DNA of 64,000 nucleotides from Desulfoscipio geothermicus (lineage in GTDB: Bacteria; Bacillota; Desulfotomaculia; Desulfotomaculales; Desulfallaceae): assembly GCA_016841205.1 (NCBI GenBank), contig JAENZP010000008.1, forward strand, positions 62,001-126,000, read 5' to 3'. Shown here one piece after another: positions 6,027-13,026 of this stretch. The notes below the pieces were generated by a model. It was not told the origin of the DNA and did no database searches. It saw nothing but the letters and a program-made list of their open reading frames with translations. The first letter of the stretch is position 1. Every line of letters begins with the position of its first letter. Position numbers and translations under genes: made by a program.

Positions 6027-7025
6027 TAACCAGGACTACAACTGATGTGACTGATCCGTCGAACGCGAGGACACCTCACCTAAATTTTGATGCGAGTGGG
6101 AAAACCGGTGCCGAGGGGGTAGCCACCCAATGCAGCGGGAGCGGATCGGGGGAAAGTGTGGATAGCATGTTAACTTCCGCTGAAAGAGGAACTTAAACTA
6201 GAGAATCGGTAAAGCCCTTATGTATTTCCCGATTTACTTTATTGATGTTAAAGAAGTACAAGAGACTGTTATTGAAAATTACAAAGCGGCATTATCTGAT
6301 ACTATAGGGTACGGCGACGGGGCCACGGCATCCTAACCGCTAAGGCGGTAAGGCTAGCTAAAATAAACGATGCCAATAAATTATTTGGCAAGGTTATTTC
6401 CTTTATGGATGCCCTTACCTCTTGGGAAAGGGAACTTATTTAGATCTGCTGGAGGTGTGGACGTTGGACAAATTGGCGATATATTGCCAGTCATATGGGG
6501 CTGAGTATCAGCGAAGCTTATCTGACATGGGAACGTATAACGCTATGTTTTTAAGCCTTTGTTGGACCTGCCAAAGGGCTTATTGGGATTGCCTGTGCAG
6601 ATGGCCAGCAGAACCTATCCCCTAAATGAAAACCATGGGGTATTCAGATTTGCAGCGGGTGGTTACCTGCCCGCTGTACTGGCCGGAGGTAAATTTAAAG
6701 CAAGAGCCAGGGCAATACGGCCCACTGAGGATAGGGGCCCGGAATTAGAAACATGGGAAGGCATTAGGGAGGCTTTGGGTATTGGTTGATCTGGTTGGGT
6801 TATAAAGTAATCTGTGCAATAGTTTTGCAGTTATAAGTGTTCAATAAAATAAGAGTCTCCGGTTATGCGCTGGAGCTATTTTTTGTCTCTTTTGTGCTAC
6901 CGTGCTAGATGCTGTTAAGAAATACGGCCTGGCTGCCGCGGTACCGGTGTGAGACGCGGCAGGGGATGTTGTGTGATTTGGTGGAGAAGGAGGACGGGTG
7001 GATGTTGGAGAGGGTTTGGGATTAA
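6027..7025. other. 1-kb region without an intact gene; decayed fragments
   Basis: No frame here is long and supported. 6045-6215 is G-rich and can form several stems. 6220-6336 is a 38-codon frame without a good ribosome-binding site. From 6340 to about 6790 short frames in different phases break off repeatedly (for example SFMDALTSWERELI followed by a stop), as in a gene eroded by frameshifts. 6912-7025 is a 37-codon tail ending in EKEDGWMLERVWD, with no start. I read the stretch as remains of element genes plus a possible structured segment at 6045-6215. Confidence 0.4.
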
Positions 7026-7051
7026 TAAAGAATGAAAGCCATATTGGGCTT

Positions 7052-7483
7052 TTACATAAACGGAATTTGAAATCCGTTTGAAGCTACAAATACTTGCAGT
7101 TGAGTTAAAAATTGTGTTGCTAGATTTTGGGTTGAGTCAATTGTTTCTTTTATATCATTAAGCTTTTTTGCGCCTTCAATAATTTTTTGAAACCACCCCA
7201 TTTTTTTATTTCCTGACTCTTGGGCAAAACCGCTAATACTTTCTGATAAATTTTCAGCATGTTGTCGTGCTTCAGGTAAAGTTAACATTTTTTGTAGAAG
7301 ATCGGCAAGAAGGGGGTCGCACTGGCTTATTGTTTGAATCCTCTGATTGTAATACTGGGTTATATTTACTGTATTGTCCGGCCCAGTAAAAGCCACAGGT
7401 CCATTGCCATTAATAAAAGCAATTGTAACATGACTTATGCCATTTGTTTCCCTTAATATATCAGAAACCGAGGGTGATAACAT
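7052..7483 (-). CDS. unrecognised 143-aa protein of a three-gene cassette
   Basis: No family recognised. The N-terminal third contains HVTIAFINGNGPVAFTGPDN followed by TVNITQYYNQRI, a Gly/Asn strand pattern like those in small partners of bacterial conflict (STAND/ABC-3C) systems, although I cannot prove homology. The rest is helical (LADLLQKMLTLPEARQHAENL; KLNDIKETIDSTQNLATQFL). The start lies five bases after the stop of the upstream gene with no clear ribosome-binding site, so translation is probably coupled. It is the third gene of the 9023-7052 run. No signal peptide. Confidence 0.65.
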   Translation of the reverse strand: MLSPSVSDILRETNGISHVTIAFINGNGPVAFTGPDNTVNITQYYNQRIQTISQCDPLLADLLQKMLTLPEARQHAENLSESISGFAQESGNKKMGWFQKIIEGAKKLNDIKETIDSTQNLATQFLTQLQVFVASNGFQIPFM

Positions 7484-7488
7484 ATATT

Positions 7489-7887
7489 TTAAAGATGCGT
7501 TTGGATTATGCGGTGAGTTCTTCCTGCCGAAAAAACAAGTCTCTTGAGATTTTGTTTTTTTTTAATAATTTCTCTATATCCGGCGTTAAAAGATAGTATA
7601 GGAAAAATTATATCAGTTATGACCTCTATCTCGCCACATTCATCACATTCTACAGTTGTATGATTAATATTAGAATCTCTTAGTAGAATCCTAAAACAAT
7701 TAGGACAACGAATTTCCCATTCAAGAACTAATTTACCATCTCTGACAAGTTCCAGGAGGCGCTCAAACACTAGAGAAAGATCCAGACCAGTGTCTCTGGA
7801 TACAGTTGTTGGATTAAAACGTATAATAGGATATCCCGCGGCTTCTTCAACCCATAAATCAACAATGTATTTGTTTGGATTTTCCAC
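7489..7887 (-). CDS. unrecognised 132-aa zinc-ribbon protein of the cassette
   Basis: Residues about 1-60 look like a winged-helix fold (IRFNPTTVSRDTGLDLSLVF, then ERLLELVRDGKLVLEWEIRC). Two cysteine pairs follow (CPNC and CDECGEIE, about 63-85), a likely zinc ribbon. I chose GTG 7887, with GGAGG eight bases upstream; the in-frame GTG at 7896 touches that site. It is the middle gene of the cassette, 20 bases after its upstream neighbour. A nucleic-acid-binding role is inferred. Confidence 0.65.
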   Translation of the reverse strand: MENPNKYIVDLWVEEAAGYPIIRFNPTTVSRDTGLDLSLVFERLLELVRDGKLVLEWEIRCPNCFRILLRDSNINHTTVECDECGEIEVITDIIFPILSFNAGYREIIKKKQNLKRLVFSAGRTHRIIQTHL

Positions 7888-7907
7888 TGCTAGCACCTCC
7901 TTTTATC

Positions 7908-9023
7908 TTATCTTAAACGTAAAATCTTATTTCTTACATGGGCTATGGCATTTTCAGATGCAGGGGTAACGAAGAAGACTGTATTTGTTACTAAGCCAAC
8001 TTTGATTTTATAATATCTTGTTACACCCTCATCGACAAGGGGGAATTGAATGTTACCACCTTGATTTTGTAGATGTGGTCGTAGCAGAGTGTAAAGTGGT
8101 TGTAATCTAAGTTCACCTTCATCTCCAGCGCCCATACCTAGTCTTTCCATTCCTGCTAAGACAGTGGCGGAAAATGGTATGTTTGCAAAGCCGGTATCTG
8201 GTTCTGATAAAATTGTCTTAGCGCTTTGTAGTACTTGCTCCAAATCCACCATATTACCATCCTGGAGGTATGTGTCTATGGCAGTGAGAATGTCCACAAC
8301 TGATTGAACCTGTTCAACTGACAATGTATCCAGTATTGCCTCAGGAATTGCTTCAGTTTCTACAAGCCTTCCGTTTAATTCTGTAGCCAAATTTTCAATT
8401 TCATAACCAAAGGGTGCTACAACACTTCTTCTATCTAAGGCTTCAATATGTCCCTCAAGTATTTTGGCCAACATTTTTTCAATTTTGTTAGCCTGTTTGC
8501 TGTCAGCCCTTACCTCTATAAAACCTTCGTCTTCATTGATATATACACTACAAAGAGCCGTTGTGATTTGCGGAGTTGCACTTAGCCCAGAAACTGTTCT
8601 TTTAATGCCTGTCTTGACCATTATTCTTAAGAAGTATTGATTAGGCATGTCAGGGTGTCTTATAAAACCGCCAATAACAACTGGCTCGGAGGATAGTTGA
8701 TCTAGAGGTGGTATTTTTGTTTCCCTTAAAGGGTTAAACTGGAGGCGTTCTGTAATTACATTAATTAGATTTTCTTCATTATTGCTTTTAACAAAAGGAT
8801 ACCAACTAACAGAAACTTTACCAGCAAGTATTATAGATTCTACAGGTATTAAACCTTGATATCTTATTTCTCTGCTGCTTGCTATTGCGTCTCCTAATCT
8901 TTGTGCTAGCTCAACAGCTGAGCCATCGGTCGGTATATCAATTTCAATAGCAATAGATTCTAGGGAATCTCTATTTAGTTTCATTATGTCTGGAAGATAT
9001 ACCATATCATATAATCTATACAT
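7908..9023 (-). CDS. unrecognised 371-aa protein, SAP-like N-terminus
   Basis: The first gene of the cassette. Residues about 8-45 (IMKLNRDSLESIAIEIDIPT, then DGSAVELAQRLGDAI) match the helix-loop-helix pattern of SAP-like DNA-binding motifs. The remainder, with many beta-strand-like stretches (VVIGGFIRHPDMPNQYFLRI), is unfamiliar. AAGGAGAG precedes ATG 9023, so the longer frame that starts at 9062 is not used. No membrane segment, nuclease or ATPase motif is seen. Low GC and isolation between terminators suggest acquired cargo; defence is one possibility but is unproven. Confidence 0.65.
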   Translation of the reverse strand: MYRLYDMVYLPDIMKLNRDSLESIAIEIDIPTDGSAVELAQRLGDAIASSREIRYQGLIPVESIILAGKVSVSWYPFVKSNNEENLINVITERLQFNPLRETKIPPLDQLSSEPVVIGGFIRHPDMPNQYFLRIMVKTGIKRTVSGLSATPQITTALCSVYINEDEGFIEVRADSKQANKIEKMLAKILEGHIEALDRRSVVAPFGYEIENLATELNGRLVETEAIPEAILDTLSVEQVQSVVDILTAIDTYLQDGNMVDLEQVLQSAKTILSEPDTGFANIPFSATVLAGMERLGMGAGDEGELRLQPLYTLLRPHLQNQGGNIQFPLVDEGVTRYYKIKVGLVTNTVFFVTPASENAIAHVRNKILRLR

Positions 9024-9559
9024 ATTATCTCTCTCCTTAAATATATGTCCAAATTTCGCCATAGATAAATCAATACCTTTAACTAATTAACTAAATATCT
9101 CGACAAATAATAGCAATCTATTGCATTTAATATTTTCAAAATGCACTTTGTAATAAATAACAAAAACCTGCTTCTAAGCAAGTTTGTTTTAAGCGTTTTT
9201 TTTATTTTTATATTGTGTCCCACACTAGCTTCACCTTTGGGCAAAGCCAGCCTTGGGCTCAATTCGGTTATTTAAATGATATGAATATTTTGATTTCAAG
9301 TTTCGTTATTAAAGCCACTAAAGATATTAGAATTATTATTTCGCTATGAATCAAGTCATGAATCACATCGGATCACCACCTTTCTAAGATGGTCCCCGAA
9401 TTGAACTTAATTATAGTATGGTATTATTTTTTGCTATTATACAAACAATTATTTCATCTTGATATGAAACACAAACCCTGCTCAACCCCATCCGTATATT
9501 CTCCAAGGCGGCACCCACCCTGCCCCGCCTTCCCCATGCCATACACATTGCCCAAAACA
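9024..9559. other. gene-free 530-bp stretch
   Basis: AT-rich DNA without a supported gene. A TGCTT/AAGCA hairpin followed by T-rich sequence lies near 9169-9190, and a second T-run near 9196-9210. 9225-9262 contains short G/C-rich complementary pieces (TTTGGGCAAAG, GCCTTGGGC) of no recognised type. Confidence 0.4.
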
Positions 9560-9608
9560 AACAGCCCCCGGCCTGGCCATACACGGCCATCATCAACCGG
9601 GGGCTGTT
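9560..9608. terminator. long perfect hairpin, first copy of duplicated block
   Basis: AACAGCCCCCGG (9560-9571) pairs perfectly with CCGGGGGCTGTT (9597-9608). A second stem TGGCC/GGCCA lies in the loop. It is the left end of a block repeated at 9971-10138. Confidence 0.65.
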
Positions 9609-9671
9609 GTAAAGATAAAGGAAGAAGAAAGGGGTTATAATATTATACTCAGCACCGAGGGCAATTGTGCA

Positions 9672-9703
9672 AAACAAAACGCCCCTTCCGGAGCGTTTTG
9701 TTT
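9672..9703 (-). terminator. terminator of the YjcZ-like gene
   Basis: AAACAAAACGC (9672-9682) pairs with GCGTTTTGTTT (9693-9703) directly after the stop of the minus-strand gene at 9709. Confidence 0.65.
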
Positions 9704-9708
9704 AAGAT

Positions 9709-9846
9709 TTACTTTTCTACGCTGCATACTCCTCCGCAGAATCCCATACTGCCAAACACCAGCAGAATAAGAATCAGAAAGAGAATGAAACCTCCACTTC
9801 CGCAACCGCCGCCAACTCCTCCGCCACATCCAGTACCAAAACCCAT
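9709..9846 (-). CDS. YjcZ-like small sporulation membrane protein, 45 aa
   Basis: A tiny protein with a Gly/Cys-rich head (MGFGTGCGGGVGGGCGSGG), one hydrophobic helix (FILFLILILLVFGSM) and a short tail (GFCGGVCSVEK). The Gly-rich head followed by F-LxxLxxLL is characteristic of the YjcZ family of small spore-associated proteins in Firmicutes. AAGGAGG precedes the ATG by ten bases. A terminator follows the stop. It is flanked on both sides by copies of one intergenic block, which suggests past tandem duplication. Expression in the sporulating cell is inferred from the family. Confidence 0.8.
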   Translation of the reverse strand: MGFGTGCGGGVGGGCGSGGFILFLILILLVFGSMGFCGGVCSVEK

Positions 9847-9970
9847 TATTATGTTCCTCCTTAGCTAAGGTTTTATTGGTATTACCGGTGTATACTATGC
9901 AATTGCTAAGGAAAGTGTTACCTTAATGGCCAAGTGGTGGATGTGTAAAGGTTATCTTAGCGTTGCTACA

Positions 9971-10138
9971 AAGCAAAGCCCACTGGCCATCATTAACCGG
10001 GGGCTTTACTAACACTACATTTCTTCAAATAGGAAGAGGAGTCTTAATGGAGTAAGGGTTATAACATTATGCCCGCACTGCTTGCATTTATGCAAAACAA
10101 CACGCCCCTTTTGGAGCTTCTCCTAAACTCCAAAGGGG
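9971..10138. repeat. tandem-duplicated terminator block, copy 2
   Basis: A diverged copy of 9560-9703. Its first hairpin has lost pairing on the left arm, while its second was replaced by a different stem (CCCCTTTTGGAG with CTCCAAAGGGG, 10105-10138). No gene lies on its right in the position of the spore-protein gene. Confidence 0.6.
10105..10138 (+). terminator. terminator-like hairpin
   Basis: CCCCTTTTGGAG (10105-10116) pairs with CTCCAAAGGGG (10128-10138) with one bulged base, followed by TTTATTTATT. No plus-strand gene ends just upstream, so its use is unclear. Confidence 0.5.
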
Positions 10139-10222
10139 TTTATTTATTGAAAAAAATTTACCAAAAGGTATTTACATTATTACTTCAATGGCGTTATACA
10201 GAAAGGGGGGGGGTGCAAAGGC

Positions 10223-10420
10223 ATGGACTTTACTAAAAATATGAAATGGTTAAGGAAATTAAACCCTGATTTGCTCTTTATATTGTTTGTAATTGCCTAC
10301 CTGCTTACTCGTCAATGGCCGTATGGTGGGACGATGCAGACAGTTGCTGACGTATCTATTGCAGTGGCTTTAGTGCGATTGGCAGTTAAGTTTTTTATTG
10401 GAAAGAAGCCAAGACATTGA
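10223..10420 (+). CDS. small membrane protein, 65 aa
   Basis: Not recognised as a named family. After a basic N-terminus (KNMKWLRKLNPD) come two hydrophobic stretches (LLFILFVIAYLL and VADVSIAVALVRLAVKFFI) and a basic end, so it is probably a two-helix inner-membrane protein. The upstream sequence has a run of nine G residues, a very strong ribosome-binding signal, nine bases from the ATG. Its stop overlaps the proposed TTG start of the next gene, which suggests coupling. Confidence 0.6.
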   Translation: MDFTKNMKWLRKLNPDLLFILFVIAYLLTRQWPYGGTMQTVADVSIAVALVRLAVKFFIGKKPRH

Positions 10421-10554
10421 TACATATAAACGTCCAGGTGACAGAGGAACAGAATTCCCGGCTCCGGAAAATCGCCTATGAGGAACGGATCAGCGTTGCA
10501 GAGACAATTCGGCAGGCGATTGACGTGTATCTGGCTACAAGAAAGGAAGGTTAA
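10417..10554 (+). CDS. CopG/ribbon-helix-helix protein, 45 aa
   Basis: The product follows the ribbon-helix-helix pattern: a strand (HINVQVTEEQNSRLRKIA), a turn, then a second helix with SVAETIRQAIDVYLA. Such proteins are small dimeric repressors of plasmid copy-number and toxin-antitoxin genes. The likely start is TTG 10417, overlapping the stop of the preceding gene; no ATG fits. It is followed after one base by the basic 48-residue gene whose paralogue at 4652 also follows a small DNA-binding gene. Confidence 0.7.
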   Translation: MIHINVQVTEEQNSRLRKIAYEERISVAETIRQAIDVYLATRKEG

Positions 10555-10555
10555 T

Positions 10556-10702
10556 ATGCCACGCAAGAAAGATCCAATCAGCCAAACCCGCAGCCTGCTG
10601 TATGGCGCGGTCAAATTCCTGGGCGACCTGAACACCGTCCGAAACGGCACCATAGGCAAGCGTATTGCCCGGAGAGCTGCAGGGAAGAGGATTTGGGATT
10701 AA
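10556..10702 (+). CDS. 48-aa basic protein, paralogue of the 4652-4819 gene
   Basis: The product starts MPRKKDPISQTRSLLY and contains FLGDLNTVRNGTIGKRIARR, almost the same as the minus-strand gene at 4652-4819, but ends AAGKRIWD where the other continues AAGKAAGGLLGKLFK. GGAAGG lies five bases before ATG 10556; a longer upstream frame belongs to the ribbon-helix-helix gene. Family unknown. The conserved nucleotide sequence over about 130 bp implies fairly recent duplication or two insertions of the same module. Confidence 0.7.
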   Translation: MPRKKDPISQTRSLLYGAVKFLGDLNTVRNGTIGKRIARRAAGKRIWD

Positions 10703-10747
10703 AAAAGGACTTTGCCAATTTTACCGAAATATTTATTGGTGAATAAA

Positions 10748-11110
10748 ATGAGTGAAATTAAAAAGTTTCAAGTTAAGAAAAAGAAAATCTATTTTTGGGC
10801 AAGCCCCTTGCGTGGTAGTAGTTTTGAAAAGTATTATCAACGGGATTTGTTAAATTTTTATTTGAAGCGTGGGGCTATTGGTATGCCAATCGGTGCTACC
10901 TTGGATGGAGCATTGTTGCCAGAACCAATAAACCATAGCGAGATAGAGAATATTCCAGCTTATATTGTTTTTGATGGTGAAAATGATAGCTGGGCTTTAA
11001 AAAATTTACGTGTGTTTATAGATTTTAGTATTACTTTTGTATCAGTTGACGGCAAAAGAAAGATTTATGTAATGGAGCTAAATCCGACTATAAAGTCCCC
11101 ATTAAAATAA
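10748..11110 (+). CDS. hypothetical protein, 120 aa
   Basis: Not recognised. After a basic head (MSEIKKFQVKKKKIYFWA) the protein has strand-rich stretches (IENIPAYIVFDGENDSWALK; VFIDFSITFVSVDGKRKIYV) and no cysteines or membrane segment. ATG 10748 is chosen, with only a weak GGTG upstream; a TTG at 10712 preceded by AAAAAGGA would add 12 residues and is an alternative. It follows the 48-residue basic gene by 45 bases and may share its transcript. Confidence 0.5.
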   Translation: MSEIKKFQVKKKKIYFWASPLRGSSFEKYYQRDLLNFYLKRGAIGMPIGATLDGALLPEPINHSEIENIPAYIVFDGENDSWALKNLRVFIDFSITFVSVDGKRKIYVMELNPTIKSPLK

Positions 11111-11724
11111 AACCATCGACCCCACCGAATGGTATCTATTGGGATGTTTATCTTTTCTTTTTTTTTAGAGTACCCCTGGCGTGCCGGTCACGTACGCCAA
11201 TCGGTGGGCTATGTAAAAGATAATTGAGTAGTTAGAATAAACGCCAGGATTCACTTTTCTATGGTCCTGGATACGGTATGCTGCCAGTGAATAAGGATCA
11301 TTAATCAATTAGCAGGTACAAACCATTACCGGCAATTTACCCTATGCTTAAACGGGCAATATGAAGGCCGTAATATAATGCGTGGAGCTTTTAAAACACA
11401 TCACCCGGACACATCACCGGAGGGGATAACCCGGTATAGAGGCACGGGTTTTGTTTTTCACTCCGCAACTTTGCGGAGTCAAGGATATGAACTCAAGATA
11501 ACATTTTATTGGCTACAAGGTGGAAATTTTCTCCCTCGTGGGGTTTCAGAATTTGGTGATAGGCATTACTCAAGCCCCAATTTTAAATCGGACCTTTGCC
11601 CGGTAACGTGGTCGGCTGAACCGACCTCAAAATTGAGGGTAGTAAATTTTAGTTCGACTGCCAGTCTAACTAAAGAGACCGGAGGTCGTTGTTCCTTTAA
11701 AGCAGGAATAAAACACAAAAATAA
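11111..11724. other. 614-bp gene-free, hairpin-dense region (element B)
   Basis: No credible gene. Inverted repeats follow each other closely: CCCACCGA/TCGGTGGG enclosing about 70 bases (11116-11208), GGCGT/ACGCC, CCGG/CCGG and AACCCG/CGGGTT (11430-11455), ACTCCGCAA/TTGCGGAGT (11461-11480). GGTCGG/CCGACC and CCTCAA/TTGAGG (11610-11636) and the 13-bp stem at 11647-11675 complete the series. The parts from ATAATGCGT (11376) and AAAATTGAGGG (11630) match element A at 1979 and 2043. I consider a structured noncoding RNA likely; the strand is open. Confidence 0.5.
11647..11675. repeat. 13-bp stem homologous to 2060-2088
   Basis: TTTTAGTTCGACT (11647-11659) pairs with AGTCTAACTAAAG (11663-11675) with one mismatch and one G-T pair. 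Compared with 2060-2088, stem position 6 changed from T-A to G-C, keeping the pair. Confidence 0.7.
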
Positions 11725-11934
11725 ATGCTCTGGCATAATATGTTATTTGAAGTGGCATTATCACTTGTGAATGATAACCAATATACCAAAGAGAATGCAG
11801 CCATGGACATAGTTAAGGTAATGCAGGAAATGCAAAAAGAAATTAGCGAGATAGGCCCGGTAGAGGCATCTATTTTAGCAAATTGGAGCATAGGCAGTGG
11901 TGATTATAATAACGTTCAACAGCCAAACGCATGA
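11725..11934 (+). CDS. possible hypothetical protein, 69 aa
   Basis: An open frame with an amphipathic helical middle (MDIVKVMQEMQKEISEIGPV). There is no ribosome-binding site before ATG 11725, and the frame begins inside the right end of element B, so it may be a chance frame or the remnant of a gene that joined the ParB-like fragment after a deletion. Function unknown. Confidence 0.3.
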   Translation: MLWHNMLFEVALSLVNDNQYTKENAAMDIVKVMQEMQKEISEIGPVEASILANWSIGSGDYNNVQQPNA

Positions 11935-12320
11935 GGCAATCTATAATGAGGCCTTAGCTGAACTGGATGGCGCCGACCATCCGGTAATTGCATTGCGAAT
12001 GGAACGCGAGGAAAACGAACACCGTAAAGATTCGTTACCAGTGAAAAGGTTGCTCTTAGTGAACGGATTCAAAAATCACTGGAAGGGCGGCAAGGGCAAA
12101 GGACAGATTTAAAACCAGAACAACTTGTGCAAAATTTTGTACAAGTGAAACCAGGGACAAAAACAGTTGAAATAGCCGCCAAAGCAGTAGGAATGAACCG
12201 GGAAACCCTACGTCAAGCTAAAGTTGTGGTTGAAAGCGGCAATGAGCAAGAAATCAAAGCTATGGATAGCGGGGAAAAGTCAATCGTCCGGGGGCGAATG
12301 GATAGCCGTGAAGATTTTTA
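11930..12320 (+). pseudogene. frameshifted ParB-like DNA-binding protein remnant
   Basis: Two frames read on from each other. The first gives ALRMEREENEHRKDSLPV and the second, from about 12043, gives EKVALSERIQKSLEGRQGQ, VEIAAKAVGMNRETLRQAKV and NEQEIKAMDSGEKSIV. The string 'NEHRKD-x-EKVAL-ERI-G-R-GQ...EIAAKAVG-TL-QAK-VVE' is the usual course of ParB-type proteins of mobile elements downstream of their ParB/sulfiredoxin fold. The join at about 12040 needs a one-base frameshift, and the N-terminal nuclease-fold part is missing. It is therefore a broken gene. Confidence 0.6.
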
Positions 12321-12330
12321 CGGCTTTTTT
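12304..12330 (+). terminator. intrinsic terminator after the ParB-like remnant
   Basis: AGCCGT (12304-12309) pairs with ACGGCT (12320-12325), followed by a run of T residues. A second hairpin, GCCCCAGAATT with AATTTGGGGC, lies at 12459-12481. Confidence 0.7.
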
Positions 12331-12544
12331 TGTGTTTAGCCGTGATAGGGTATAGTCACTACTGCCCAGGCGTAAATTTGGAACGGATATGGTCAATAAA
12401 TACGGGGAGCGTAATGGGAGCAGGATGGGAGCAAAATAAAAAAATAGGAGCAAAAAAGCCCCAGAATTGCAATTTGGGGCAAACTCCCAAAACCCTGTAG
12501 CCATTGCAGGACAAGCCTTTCCAAACTTTCACTAATCATACCAA

Positions 12545-12608
12545 ACACCATACCTGCACAGTTAATGTGGACTCTTTTTTGGTTTTATAGGGGACAAGTG
12601 CGAAATTG
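12545..12608. repeat. flanking repeat X, copy 1
   Basis: CTGCACAGTTAATGTGGACTC ... GGGGACAAGTGCGAAATTG resembles 24566-24617 in the same orientation, with an extra stretch in the middle. The two copies bracket the exported-protein genes. It could be the end of an insertion sequence; no transposase is left. Confidence 0.5.
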
Positions 12609-12765
12609 AGCGGGAGAAATGCAGTAAATTAAGGGCTAGTCAGTTCACTAGTAATAGTATTTGTATATTTATTTTTTAAATAGCATAATGAGAGCAAAAA
12701 CTACTTCTATTGATTTATCTCATAAGACCTTGTTAAATTAGTTAATTACTATACCGCCACCCCCT
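12609..12765. other. AT-rich stretch with remnant of a surface-gene 5' end
   Basis: Bases 12717-12770 match 23637-23690, the DNA just before the start of the giant gene (TTAGTTAATTACTATACC, CACCCCCTTTGAT). On the minus strand the match ends where the giant gene has its ribosome-binding site and start. No coding sequence follows here, so a related gene seems to have been deleted. Confidence 0.55.
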
Positions 12766-12774
12766 TTGATATTT

Positions 12775-12960
12775 GTATTTGAAAATATAAAAAGCTTTGT
12801 CCCACAATATAAAAGGACAAAGCTTTTTAACAAGACTAAAACTATTTATACTTTCCACAATGAGAGGCATGCCCGTTTCCAGCCAAGCCTTGGCGGTCCA
12901 GGTGCCATAGTCAAAACGACCACAGGCAAAAGGACTCGGATAATAATATTAAGTTAGAAA
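12775..12960 (-). ncRNA. structured leader RNA, orphan copy
   Basis: Reading the minus strand, TGCCTG (12928-12923) pairs with CGGGCA (12875-12870) around two stems: GTGGTC/GACCGC, and GCCAA/TTGGC with loop GGC. A perfect terminator follows (AAAAAGCTTTGTCC/GGGACAAAGCTTTTT, 12828-12789) with a T-rich tail. It is about 80% identical by eye to 24010-24190, and stem differences keep pairing. In this copy the surface-gene 5' end follows at once (12770-12717), but no gene. Confidence 0.65.
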
Positions 12961-13026
12961 TTCTATTTAGCAGATTGTTCTACACTAAGCAACAAATTCC
13001 TTCTAAGTAAATATACTTTATAAAAG

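Larger units (their letters stand above)
9560..9703. repeat. tandem-duplicated terminator block, copy 1
   Basis: This block runs from the CCGGGGGCT hairpin through GGGTTATAATATTAT to the GCAAAACAAAACGCCCC hairpin. A diverged copy at 9971-10138 has the same order (GGCCATCATTAACCGGGGGCT, GGGTTATAACATTAT, GCAAAACAACACGCCCC). The small spore-protein gene lies between the two copies. Confidence 0.65.

Noticed and set aside
6422-6789. Two overlapping frames of 67 and 76 codons
   Set aside because: No ribosome-binding sites, no recognisable motifs, and neighbouring frames show broken continuations. Treated as decayed sequence.
9225-9262. Cyclic-di-GMP riboswitch
   Set aside because: GGGCAAAGCC recalls part of the class I motif, but the required flanking conserved blocks and the tetraloop stem are missing.
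11378-11770. Open reading frame of 130 codons in element B
   Set aside because: It covers at least six hairpins, including the conserved 13-bp stem, and lacks a ribosome-binding site. The pattern is that of noncoding DNA.
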